NCBI RefSeq assembly: GCF_000017505.1
Contig: NC_009675.1
Coordinates: 2,294,001-2,358,000 of the forward strand
Source: Anaeromyxobacter sp. Fw109-5
Lineage (GTDB): Bacteria; Myxococcota; Myxococcia; Myxococcales; Anaeromyxobacteraceae
Reading direction: 5' to 3'
Length of the DNA: 64,000 nucleotides
Shown: in pieces, positions 44,185 to 52,316 of the stretch
Position numbering within the stretch: position 1 is the stretch's first letter
Layout of the letters: every line of letters starts with the position of its first letter
Notes under the pieces: generated by a model
Told to the model about the DNA's origin: nothing
Database searches by the model: none
Seen by the model: the letters and a program-made list of their open reading frames with translations, nothing else
Position numbers and translations under genes: made by a program

Positions 44185-44720
44185 CCCGCATCATCGCGGG
44201 GAGCGCGCGCGGCCGCCGGCTCGCGGCGCCGCGCGGCGAGGCGACCCGGCCGACGAGCGACAAGGTCCGCGGCGCGGTGTTCAACGTCCTGGGCCAGTTC
44301 TTCGAGGGTGGGGACGTCCTCGACCTCTACGCCGGGACGGGCGCCCTCGCGCTCGAGGCGCTCTCCCGCGGCTGCGCGAGGGCCGTGTGCGTGGAGGCGG
44401 ACCGCGGGGCGGCGGAGCTCATCGGACGGAACGCCGCGGCCTGCGGCTTCGAGGGGCGCGTCGACGTGCGGCGGGGGCGGGTGGAGGAGGTCGTGCCACG
44501 GCTGGCGGCCGGGGCCTTCGCGCTCGCCTTCGTGGACCCACCGTACGCGGAGGGCCCCGAGGCGGCCCTCGCCCTGGCGGCGCGTTGCCTCGCGCCGGGG
44601 GCCCGCGCCGTCGCGGAGCACGACGCCCGCAGGCCGCCGCCGGAGCGGATCGGCGGCCTCGCGCTCGCCGATCGGCGGAGGTACGGTGGCACGGGGATCT
44701 CGATCTACGTTAGGGAGTGA
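44181..44720 (+). CDS. rsmD: 16S rRNA (guanine966-N2)-methyltransferase
   Basis: Methylates G966 of 16S rRNA in the small subunit head. 179 residues: SAM motif LDLYAGTGALALEAL near 48-62, the acidic end of strand 2 (CVEAD), and the catalytic FVDPPY motif near 118. The N-terminus TRIIAGSARGRRLAAPRG and PTSDKVRGAVFN are diagnostic. The GTG start at 44181 overlaps the upstream stop. It precedes coaD by 18 bases, a common gene order. Confidence 0.93.
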   Translation: MTRIIAGSARGRRLAAPRGEATRPTSDKVRGAVFNVLGQFFEGGDVLDLYAGTGALALEALSRGCARAVCVEADRGAAELIGRNAAACGFEGRVDVRRGRVEEVVPRLAAGAFALAFVDPPYAEGPEAALALAARCLAPGARAVAEHDARRPPPERIGGLALADRRRYGGTGISIYVRE

Positions 44721-44738
44721 GGGATACTCCGCGCCCGC

Positions 44739-45236
44739 ATGCCTCGCCGGACCGCCATCTACCCTGGTTCCTTCGACCCGCTGACGAACGGGCACCTCGC
44801 CATCATCCAGCGCGGGCTGAAGGTGTTCGACCGGCTCATCGTCGCGGTCGCGAACAACCCGCAGAAGTCGCCGCTGTTCACGGCGGAAGAGCGGAAGGCG
44901 CTCATCTCCGAGGCGGTCGGGAACGACCCGCGCGTCGAGGTGGACTCGTTCAACGCCCTGCTCGTGGACTACGTGCGGACGAAGGGCGTGTACACGGTGA
45001 TCCGCGGGCTGCGGGCCGTGTCCGACTTCGAGTACGAGTTCCAGCTCGCCAACATGAACCGCAAGCTCCTGCCCGAGTTCGAGGCGGTCTTCGTCATGAC
45101 CGGCGAGGACTACTTCTTCGTCTCGGCGCAGCTCGTGCGCGAGGTCGCCACGTTCGGCGGCGACGTGACCGGGCTCGTCCCGCCCAACGTGGCGCAGGAG
45201 CTGCGGCGCAAGCTCGGCACCCCGGCGCACCGCTAG
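44739..45236 (+). CDS. coaD: phosphopantetheine adenylyltransferase
   Basis: Fourth step of coenzyme A synthesis: joins 4'-phosphopantetheine and ATP to give dephospho-CoA. 165 residues with the nucleotidyl-transfer motif [14 protein letters not shown] (T/HxGH), [19 protein letters not shown] and the KMSKS-like [15 protein letters not shown] segment. All are typical. ATG at 44739. The gene forms an operon with rsmD and is followed by an aspartate-type aminotransferase. Confidence 0.95.
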
Positions 45237-45294
45237 CCACGCGCTCCCGCGTTCGGGGCGCGTTCCCCATTTCGGTTCTGCTATCCTCGCCGCT

Positions 45295-45321
45295 TTGGCC
45301 GTCCCGGAGGGCGGCCCAAGG
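45295..45321 (+). promoter_or_regulatory. hairpin in the aspC leader
   Basis: TTGGCCG and CGGCCCAA form a stem with one bulge around a GTCCCGGAGGG-type loop, 26 bases before the aspC start and upstream of its GAGGAG ribosome site. It could be an mRNA leader structure. I saw no matching antiterminator. Confidence 0.25.
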
Positions 45322-45347
45322 CACCTCTGCCCGAGGAGACAACGACC

Positions 45348-46550
45348 ATGAAGCTCGCGAAGCGGCTCGACGCCGTGAAGCCGTCGCCGACCCTGGCCAT
45401 CACCGCCAAGGCCCGGGAGATGAAGCAGAAGGGGATCGACGTCGTCGGGTTCGGCGCCGGCGAGCCGGACTTCGACACGCCCGCGATCATCAAGGACGCG
45501 GCCAAGAAGGCGATCGACCAGGGCTTCACGAAGTACACCCCGACGAACGGCATCCCCGAGCTGCGCGAGGCGATCGCGGCGAAGATCCAGAAGGAGCACC
45601 GGATCTCGTACAAGGCGACGGAGGTGCTCGTCTCCTGCGGCGGCAAGCACGCGCTCTACAACCTGTTCCAGGCGCTCCTGAACGAGGGCGACGAGGTCGT
45701 CATCTTCACGCCGTTCTGGGTCTCCTACGCAGACATGGTGCGCGTCGCCGGCGGCGTGCCGGTGCTCGTCGAGACCACCATGGACACGGGCTTCGACCCG
45801 GCGCCGGAGCAGATCAAGAAGGCCATCTCGCCGCGGACCAAGGCGATCATCGTGAACAGCCCGTCGAACCCGACGGGCGCGATGCTCTCCCGGCGCACGC
45901 TCGAGGCGGTGATCGCCGAGGTGAAGGGCAAGGAGATCCTCGTCGTCACCGACGACATCTACGACAAGCTCGTCTACAAGGGCCGCTTCGAGAACGTCCT
46001 CGACCTCGACCCGTCGCTGCAGCCGCAGGTCGCGCTCGTGAACGGTGCGTCGAAGACCTACTCGATGACGGGCTGGCGCATCGGCTGGACGGCCGGCCCG
46101 CAGGCCCTCATCTCGGCGATGCAGAAGCTGCAGGACAACTCGACCTCGAACCCCACCTCCATCGCCCAGAAGGCGGCGCTCGCCGCCCTCACCGTCGCGG
46201 GCGTGGACGAGGAGGTCGAGAAGATGCGCAAGACGTTCGACGAGCGGCGCAAGCACATCGTCGCGCGGCTGAACGCCATCCCCGGGGTGCGCTGCTTCGA
46301 TCCCGGCGGCGCGTTCTACGCGTTCCCCGACGTGAGCGCGCTCCTCGGCCGCAAGGCGCCGGGCGCCGCCGAGCCGCTCGGGACCGACGGCAAGCTCATC
46401 GACCTGCTGCTCGAGAAGCACCTCGTCGCCGCGGTCCCGGGCTCGGCCTTCGGCGCCCCCGGCTACATGCGGCTGTCGTTCGCGACCTCGATGGAGCAGA
46501 TCGACAAGGGCTGCGACCGCATCGCCGAGATGGCGAAGAGCCTCACCTAG
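45348..46550 (+). CDS. aspartate-type aminotransferase (class I PLP enzyme)
   Basis: 400-residue PLP aminotransferase of the AspAT-I gamma type. Visible are KPSPTLAITAKAREMK at the start, YTPTNGIPELREAI, NSPSNPTGAM with the Asn, TDDIYDKLVYKG with the Asp, SKTYSMTGWRIGW with the Schiff-base Lys and the substrate-binding Arg of LSFATSM near 380. It probably makes aspartate from oxaloacetate and glutamate. Contrast with the gene at 62942, where the Lys is missing. ATG at 45348 follows GAGGAGACAACGACC. Confidence 0.93.
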   Translation: MKLAKRLDAVKPSPTLAITAKAREMKQKGIDVVGFGAGEPDFDTPAIIKDAAKKAIDQGFTKYTPTNGIPELREAIAAKIQKEHRISYKATEVLVSCGGKHALYNLFQALLNEGDEVVIFTPFWVSYADMVRVAGGVPVLVETTMDTGFDPAPEQIKKAISPRTKAIIVNSPSNPTGAMLSRRTLEAVIAEVKGKEILVVTDDIYDKLVYKGRFENVLDLDPSLQPQVALVNGASKTYSMTGWRIGWTAGPQALISAMQKLQDNSTSNPTSIAQKAALAALTVAGVDEEVEKMRKTFDERRKHIVARLNAIPGVRCFDPGGAFYAFPDVSALLGRKAPGAAEPLGTDGKLIDLLLEKHLVAAVPGSAFGAPGYMRLSFATSMEQIDKGCDRIAEMAKSLT

Positions 46551-46575
46551 CGTCCCGCATCCAGCCGTCTCCAGG

Positions 46576-46619
46576 CGCCCCGCCGGCCCCGGGCCGCGCG
46601 GGGCGTCGCCGTCTCCGGC
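46576..46619 (+). terminator. GC-rich hairpin after the aminotransferase gene, copy 1 of a shared element
   Basis: CGCCCCGC and GCGGGGCG form a stem 26 bases past the stop, then CGCCGTCTCCGGC. An almost identical 43-base block follows the small barrel gene at 49203-49245. No T run, so the termination mechanism is unclear. Confidence 0.5.
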
Positions 46620-46625
46620 GCCGCG

Positions 46626-48386
46626 CTACGGGCTCGCGGTGAGCGCGCGCAGACGCTGGTACGACGCCGCGCTGGACGGATCCGCGCCCAGCGCGGCGCG
46701 GTAGCTCTCGATCGCAGCCCGCGAATCGCCCAGCTGCTCGTACGCGAGCCCGAGGTTGTGGTACGCCGGGGCGAACCGAGGCGCCAACCCGATGGCGGCG
46801 CGGAGCGGCTCGATCGCCGCCGCGCCCCGGCCCATCTTCACGTACGTCGCGCCGAGGCCGTTCAGCGCCGTGACGTTCGCGGCGTCCCAGTAGAGCGCGC
46901 GTCCATAGGCGCGGAGGGCGTCCTCGTCACGCCCGGCCGCGTGGTACGCCGCGCCGAGGCTCGTCCACGCGACCGGGCTCTCCTCGAGCCGCAGCGCGGT
47001 CTCGTACTCGGCGATCGCGCGTGGCAGGTCCCCGGCAGCTTCCAGCGCGACCGCGAGGTTGTAGCGGGGGATCGCGGCGCCGGGCGCCTTCGCGGCCGCG
47101 TCGCTCCAGAGCGAGACGTCGTCGCGCCAGGCGGGTTGGCGCGCGGCGACGCCCCAGGCCCACGTCGCGCACAGGACGACGGCCGCGGCGCCGAGCGCAG
47201 GCGCGAGACGGGGCCTGGCCGCGACGAGCCGCTGTCCCGCGATGGCGAGGAGCCAGATGAATCCGAGCGACGGGAGGTACAGGTAGCGCTCGGCGAACGG
47301 GTTCTCGCCGAGGCGGGTGAGCCACAGGCTCGGGAGGAGCGGCAGCAGCAGCACCGCCAGCGCAACGAGGACGGCGCCGCTCCTCCTCCGCCAGGCGATC
47401 GAGACGAACGCCACCACCAGCGCCAGGGCGACGAGGCCCGCGAGCGCACGCGGGTCCGCGATCGACACCACCGGGTCGAAGGGGTGGAACGCGGAGAGGC
47501 CCGACGGCACGACGAGCTTCGCGAGGTAGGCCCCGAACAGCGCGCAGACGTTGAGAGCAAGCTGCAGGGTCGTCAGCTCCTGATGCCGCGAGATGGAGGC
47601 GAAGCCCCCCAGCGCGCTCCAGCGCAGCAGGAAGTAGAGCCCGATCACCCCGGCGAACGGCGCGTACGCCGCGAGCCACCGCACCCGAACGACCGCGTGC
47701 CGCCGGAAGGAGACGTCCCAGGCGACGAGGATCCCCGGGATGACGAGGGCGACCTCCTTGGTGAGGGTCGCGATCGCGAACGCGATGACCGCCCACAGGT
47801 AGCGGGGAGAGGCGGAAGGGACGCGCTCGGGCGGGAGCGTGGCGTACGCGTGCAGCGCGGACAGCGCGAGCAGGGCGACGCAGAGATCGGTCGTCGCGGA
47901 GATCCAGCTCACCACCTCGGTGTGGATCGGGTGGGCCGCGAACAGGAACCCGGACGCCGCGGCGAGGACGCGCGAGCGCGCCGGCGAGGCTCCGGGCGCC
48001 GCACGCAGCACCAGGAGTGACGTGGCGTAGACCAGCACGGAGACTGCCGCGTGCAGCAGGAGGTTGAGGAGGTGAAACCCTCGGGCATCCAGCCCGAAGA
48101 GCGCGTTCGCCGCCGCGTAGACGACGTGCATCATCGGCCGGTAGTAGTTGCTGTGGATCCCCAGGTACCCCCAGGCGTCGGACGTGAACGCCGCGAGGAG
48201 GCTCGAGGCGTCGCGGATCCAGGGATTCTGCACGACCTGTGGGATGTCGTCGTACACGAACCCGTTGCGCAGCGCGCCGGCGTAGATGGCCAGCGCGAAC
48301 GTCGCGATCGCGGCGGCCATCGCCACGGAGCGGAACCTCGACCAGGGGCGCCCGGCCGCTGTCGTGCTCGAGCTCGAAGGGATCAT
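46626..48386 (-). CDS. TMTC-like membrane protein with C-terminal TPR repeats
   Basis: 586-residue inner-membrane protein resembling the TMTC/GT-C glycosyltransferase group. The first helix is followed by NGFVYDD, a signature Asp pair that could bind the lipid-linked sugar phosphate. AHPIHTEVVSWI and GENPFAERYLYLPSLG are other hallmark segments. About ten helices fill residues 20-410. Four TPR-like repeats at about 420-575 (YNLAVALEAAGDLPRAI, YHNLGLAYEQLGDSRAAI) would lie in the periplasm. Likely transfers mannose or another sugar to proteins, an inference from the family. ATG at 48386. Converges on the aminotransferase gene. Confidence 0.82.
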   Translation of the reverse strand: MIPSSSSTTAAGRPWSRFRSVAMAAAIATFALAIYAGALRNGFVYDDIPQVVQNPWIRDASSLLAAFTSDAWGYLGIHSNYYRPMMHVVYAAANALFGLDARGFHLLNLLLHAAVSVLVYATSLLVLRAAPGASPARSRVLAAASGFLFAAHPIHTEVVSWISATTDLCVALLALSALHAYATLPPERVPSASPRYLWAVIAFAIATLTKEVALVIPGILVAWDVSFRRHAVVRVRWLAAYAPFAGVIGLYFLLRWSALGGFASISRHQELTTLQLALNVCALFGAYLAKLVVPSGLSAFHPFDPVVSIADPRALAGLVALALVVAFVSIAWRRRSGAVLVALAVLLLPLLPSLWLTRLGENPFAERYLYLPSLGFIWLLAIAGQRLVAARPRLAPALGAAAVVLCATWAWGVAARQPAWRDDVSLWSDAAAKAPGAAIPRYNLAVALEAAGDLPRAIAEYETALRLEESPVAWTSLGAAYHAAGRDEDALRAYGRALYWDAANVTALNGLGATYVKMGRGAAAIEPLRAAIGLAPRFAPAYHNLGLAYEQLGDSRAAIESYRAALGADPSSAASYQRLRALTASP

Positions 48387-48629
48387 GTCGGCGCTTCTCT
48401 ACCGTGAGCGTCCACCAGAACACCACAGGCGCGGCCGGTCGTCACGCCCGGCCGCCCAGCCGCCTCCTCGCGCCACGGCGTTCGGCGTCGATGTAGGCGC
48501 TCGCGATCCGCAGCGGCGCGCGGCGTGGCTCGCCGGGGCGCGGCCCCTTTTTCTTCGCTCGCTCGCCATCCGGGGCTAGAGTCCCGCCACCAACGACGCA
48601 CCGACCGTGCGTGAAAGGAAAGGAACAGC

Positions 48630-49154
48630 ATGAAGAAGCTGATGTTCGCACTCGCCGCCCTGGCGCTGTCCGCCACCGCCGTCCAGGCGCAGGAGGCGCA
48701 GGCGCAGGCGCGGCGGCCCTTCGGCCTCGGCATCGCCATCGTCCCGCTCGAGCCGTGGAACGTCGAGATCTACGCGCCCCTCGCCGTCGCGCCGAACATC
48801 CGCGTGGAGCCGTCGCTCGGCGTGTCGACGCGCGACGAGTCCGCCGGCGGCCAGGACACGCGGGACGTGACGATCGGGGTCGGCCTCTTCTACGTGGCGC
48901 CCGTCGCGACGGCCTTCGACCTCTACATGGGCGGCCGCCTCAAGCTGAACTTCGCGAAGGTCGACAACGGCGTCAACGACGAGAGCGGCACCGACGTCTC
49001 CCTCGCCGCGGCGATCGGTGGCGAGCACTACCTCGCGACGCACTTCTCGCTCGGCGCCGAGGCGCAGCTCGGGTTCTACTCGGAGTCCGATGTCTCCGGC
49101 GACGCGTCCGGTCTGTACACGACCGGCCTCGCCTTCCTGCGCTTCTACTTCTAG
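48630..49154 (+). CDS. small outer-membrane beta-barrel protein
   Basis: 174-residue exported protein. Signal peptide with cleavage after AVQAQ (about residue 20). Alternating hydrophobic residues make about eight predicted strands (RPFGLGIAIVP, VTIGVGLFYVAP, FDLYMGGRLKLNF, LYTTGLAFLRFYF), and the last residue is Phe, the usual outer-membrane barrel signature read by BamA. The function is unknown. ATG at 48630. It follows a 243-base gap in which I see only the GGAAAGGAAC ribosome site. Confidence 0.8.
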   Translation: MKKLMFALAALALSATAVQAQEAQAQARRPFGLGIAIVPLEPWNVEIYAPLAVAPNIRVEPSLGVSTRDESAGGQDTRDVTIGVGLFYVAPVATAFDLYMGGRLKLNFAKVDNGVNDESGTDVSLAAAIGGEHYLATHFSLGAEAQLGFYSESDVSGDASGLYTTGLAFLRFYF

Positions 49155-49202
49155 CGAGGCTTCCCGCGCGGCCCGCGCGCGGTCGGCTCGCGCAGCACCC
49201 GA

Positions 49203-49245
49203 CGCCCCGCCGGCTCGCGCCGCGCGGGGCGCCGCCGTCTCCGGC
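49203..49245 (+). terminator. GC-rich hairpin after the small barrel gene, copy 2 of a shared element
   Basis: 43 bases matching the block at 46576-46619 apart from the loop (TCGCGC for CCCGGGC) and one substitution. It lies 48 bases past the barrel gene. The rest of the 299-base gap up to 49453 shows a 22-base AT-richer patch near 49320 and a GAGAGGGAA ribosome site, nothing else that I can name. Confidence 0.5.
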
Positions 49246-49453
49246 CCGTGTCGGGCGAGGAGGAGGCGGCGCCTACATCACCCGACGATGAGCGCGCTCC
49301 GCCGACCGACCACGAGGGGGTGTTTCACGGAAAGGCGATCACCGCGCGATATGCTCCGGGTCCGGTGCGCGCCGGAGGCTCCCGGGACTCGGAGCCCGCC
49401 GGGCGCGACGCGGGGTGCGAGGCCGAGCGTCCCTCCGGCCCGCGAGAGGGAAG

Positions 49454-50449
49454 ATGAGCGACTCGCAGCGAGCGCCGGAAGTGGACGCCAAGGGCGGGGA
49501 TCTTCCCGGTCCCGGCTCGACCCAGGACCGGCGCGCCTGGCTCGCCTGGCTCGCCGCCGCGGCGCTCGTGCTCGCGGTCGGCGGCGGCTGGACCGCCTTC
49601 AGCCGCGGGGGGCCCGGCCAGCCAGGGGGCGCGCCGGCCACGCAGGCCGCCGCACCGGAGCGGCCCGACGAGGTGGTGGTCGAGCGGTCCCAGGGCACCA
49701 TCGAGCGGCTCGGTCCGGCGGGCTGGGAGCCGCTCGCCGAAGGGCAGCTCCTCCTCGAGGACGACACCATCCGGACCGGGCCCGCCGCGAGCGCCAGCCT
49801 CGCGATCGGCGACCGGTCGCGCGTCATGGTCTCCGACGCGACGCAGCTCACCGTGCGCGAGAGCGCGGCGGCGGCGCAGCGCCTGCGCCTCTCGCGCGGC
49901 CGGATCTCGGTCGATCATCGGCCGGACGGTGCGCGCATGCTCCTCGTCGAGAGCGACGACGGCGGCGCCGTGGCCCGGGCGGCCACCGCCCGGTTCAGCG
50001 TGCTCGCGAGCGGGACGAGCCTCGCCGTCGCCACCGAGACCGGCGTCGTGCGGCTCCAGGCGGCGGGCAGGGCCGTCGAGGTCGGGGCCGGGCAGCAGGC
50101 ACTGTCCTTCCGGGGGAAGCCGCCCGATCCCTCCCTGCCGATCCCCGCCGCGGTCCTGCTCAAGATCGCGCGGACCGCGATGGGCGAGGGGGTGTGCATC
50201 GTCAGCGGGCTGGGAGAGCCGGGCGCGGAGGTCCGCGTCGAGGGCCGCCTCGCCGAGGTGAGGCGGGATGGCCGGTTCTCGGTCCGGCTGGCCGCCCGGC
50301 GCGGGCTGCGCGCCACGGTCGTCACGCGGGACGCCGCTGGTCACGTCGCGGAGCGTCACGTCGAGTGCAAGCCCCTCCTCGCGGACGACGACGTGTCCGA
50401 CTTCGCGGTGCGCTGGGGACAGGATGCCTCGCCGCGCCACGCTCGCTAG
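49454..50449 (+). CDS. FecR-domain membrane protein
   Basis: 331-residue protein. A membrane helix (about 29-50, AWLAWLAAAALVLAVGGGW) anchors a FecR-like domain (about 74-215: RLGPAGWEPLAEGQLLLEDD, TGPAASASLAIGDRSRVMVS, LSRGRISV). A C-terminal carboxypeptidase-like domain follows (GLGEPGAEVRVEGRLAEVRR). In TonB systems FecR is the inner-membrane signal relay to a sigma factor. Here no sigma factor or TonB receptor is beside it, and the downstream genes code for an adhesin-like barrel and a lipoprotein, so it may be structural. ATG at 49454 follows GAGAGGGAAG. It overlaps the next gene by 26 bases. Confidence 0.82.
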   Translation: MSDSQRAPEVDAKGGDLPGPGSTQDRRAWLAWLAAAALVLAVGGGWTAFSRGGPGQPGGAPATQAAAPERPDEVVVERSQGTIERLGPAGWEPLAEGQLLLEDDTIRTGPAASASLAIGDRSRVMVSDATQLTVRESAAAAQRLRLSRGRISVDHRPDGARMLLVESDDGGAVARAATARFSVLASGTSLAVATETGVVRLQAAGRAVEVGAGQQALSFRGKPPDPSLPIPAAVLLKIARTAMGEGVCIVSGLGEPGAEVRVEGRLAEVRRDGRFSVRLAARRGLRATVVTRDAAGHVAERHVECKPLLADDDVSDFAVRWGQDASPRHAR

Positions 50450-52316
50450 CTGGACCGCGGCCGCGGTCCTCGCGTCGTCCCAGGCGGCGGCGCAGGGGAG
50501 CGTGTCGCTCAGGGCGCCGGATCGCCTCGTGCTGGGGCGGAACGCGAGGGCCGCCATCCAGGTCGAGGTCGAGGGCGCCGGCGACGCGCCGCCGACGCTC
50601 ACCGTCAACGTCGGCCGGATCGAGCGCCTGCGGCGCGCCGGCGCGGGCCGGTTCGTCGCGGACTACGTCCCTCCCGCGGAGCAGTACCCGCAGGTCGCCA
50701 TCGTCGCGGCGGGCGCCGGCGACGCCTGGGCGTGGACCGCCCTGCCGCTCTACGGCCGAGGCCTCGCCCTCGCGCGCTCCGTCCCCCACGCGCGCATCCG
50801 CGTCACCATCGGCGACGTCCCGTTCGGCCCGGTGACGGCGGACGCGACCGGCGAGGCCCGGGTCCCGGTGGTCGCGCCGCCGGGGGCGCGGTTCGCGTAT
50901 CACCGGGACAAGCCGCTCGACCTCGAGGTCCCCCCGGTCCTCCACGTCCACCTGGCGCTCGGGCGGGCCGCCGCGCGCGCCGACGCGGCGCACGACGTTC
51001 CGCTGAGAGCCTTCGCCGTCACTCCCGCGGGCGCGCCGCGCGCCGGCGCCCCGCTCCGGATCGAGGTGAGCGAAGGCCGGGTCGTGGAGCTCGCGGAGGC
51101 GGGGCCGGGGAGCTGGGCCGGCACCTGGCGCCTCGAGCCCGGGCGGGCCGGCGTCGCGAGCGCGACGGCCACCCTGGCGGACGAGCCCGGCCTCGCGGCG
51201 GTCGCGCAGCTCCCGCGGGCGCCGGGCCCGCTCGCGCGCCTGTCGGTGCAGCCCGCCGCACGGCGGGTGACGGCAGGCGACGCGGTCCTGCTGCGCATCG
51301 GAGCCGCGGACGCGGCGGGAAACCCCGTCGAGGTGGCCCCCGTGGTCGAGGCGACGCACGGCGCGCTCACCAGCCTGGCGCGGGTGGCGGCCGGGACATG
51401 GGAGGCTCGCCTCGCCGCGCCGACGCAGCTGGGTCCCCTCCGGCGGGCCGGCCTCGTCGCGCGCGTGGGCGCGGTGGAGGAGCGCGCGGAGCTCGAGCTC
51501 GCCGCCGGCCCCGCCGTGGCGATGGAGGTCGCGGCCGAGGCACCCGGGCTCGTCGCGGACGGCGGCGCGGCGGCGCGCGTGCGGGTCCGGCTGCGCGACC
51601 GCTTCGGCAACCCGGCGGACGCTGGGGCGCCCGAGGTCACGGCCACGCGGCGCGGGGAGCTGACCGCCGAGCCGGATGGGCCCGGGGCGTGGGTGATCCG
51701 CTACCGCCCGCGCCGCGCGCGGGAGGATCGCACCGACACCGTCTCCGTCCGGGCGGGCTCGCTGGCGGGCGAGGCGCAGCTCGCGATCGTCGCGCCGGAG
51801 CGGCGGCTGGGGATCGCGCCGAAGCTGGGGATCGCCGCGTCGTCCGCGGGGCTGCTCGCGCCCTACGGTGCCCTCGAGGCGACGTATCGCTCCCGCTGGC
51901 TCGACGGTCGGCTCGCCCTCGGGCTCGAGCTCGGACGATTCGTCCACGAGCGGACGGACGCGTCGCGGGTGGGTGACGTCGCGCTCTCGATCCACGGCCG
52001 CGCGCGCTACCTGCCGGCGCTGCTGACCGCGCGCTGGCAGGCCTGGGGCCGCGGACGCCAGTCGCTCTGGGCGAGCGCCGGCGGCGGTCTCGCCCACGTC
52101 GGGTCGGAGGTGTCGGCGGACGGCGGACCGGCGGCGCTGGAGCAGGGGCTCGTGCCGGTCGTCCACGCCGGGGCGGGGTGGGCGATGGCGATGCGTCGCG
52201 GCGGCCCGTTCGTGGAGGCGCGCCTCGCGCGCCACGGCGATCCCGGTTTCGAAGCGCTGCGGGGATCCCTCACCGTGCTCCTCGGCGGACTGGGCTGGCG
52301 GTATGACGCGTACTGA
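50424..52316 (+). CDS. exported protein with Ig-like repeats and a C-terminal barrel
   Basis: 630-residue protein with a signal peptide (about 1-24, ending SSQAAAQG). Residues 25 to about 490 look like several immunoglobulin/invasin-type domains (VSLRAPDRLVLGRNA, then strands with DAAGNPVEV and RDRFGNPADAGAPEVTA, both typical of filamin/BIG-like repeats). Residues 490-630 have barrel-like strands and end WRYDAY. It is likely a surface-exposed adhesin or scaffold. The ATG at 50424 lies inside the FecR gene. Its stop is overlapped by the next start (52303). Confidence 0.78.
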   Translation: MPRRATLASWTAAAVLASSQAAAQGSVSLRAPDRLVLGRNARAAIQVEVEGAGDAPPTLTVNVGRIERLRRAGAGRFVADYVPPAEQYPQVAIVAAGAGDAWAWTALPLYGRGLALARSVPHARIRVTIGDVPFGPVTADATGEARVPVVAPPGARFAYHRDKPLDLEVPPVLHVHLALGRAAARADAAHDVPLRAFAVTPAGAPRAGAPLRIEVSEGRVVELAEAGPGSWAGTWRLEPGRAGVASATATLADEPGLAAVAQLPRAPGPLARLSVQPAARRVTAGDAVLLRIGAADAAGNPVEVAPVVEATHGALTSLARVAAGTWEARLAAPTQLGPLRRAGLVARVGAVEERAELELAAGPAVAMEVAAEAPGLVADGGAAARVRVRLRDRFGNPADAGAPEVTATRRGELTAEPDGPGAWVIRYRPRRAREDRTDTVSVRAGSLAGEAQLAIVAPERRLGIAPKLGIAASSAGLLAPYGALEATYRSRWLDGRLALGLELGRFVHERTDASRVGDVALSIHGRARYLPALLTARWQAWGRGRQSLWASAGGGLAHVGSEVSADGGPAALEQGLVPVVHAGAGWAMAMRRGGPFVEARLARHGDPGFEALRGSLTVLLGGLGWRYDAY

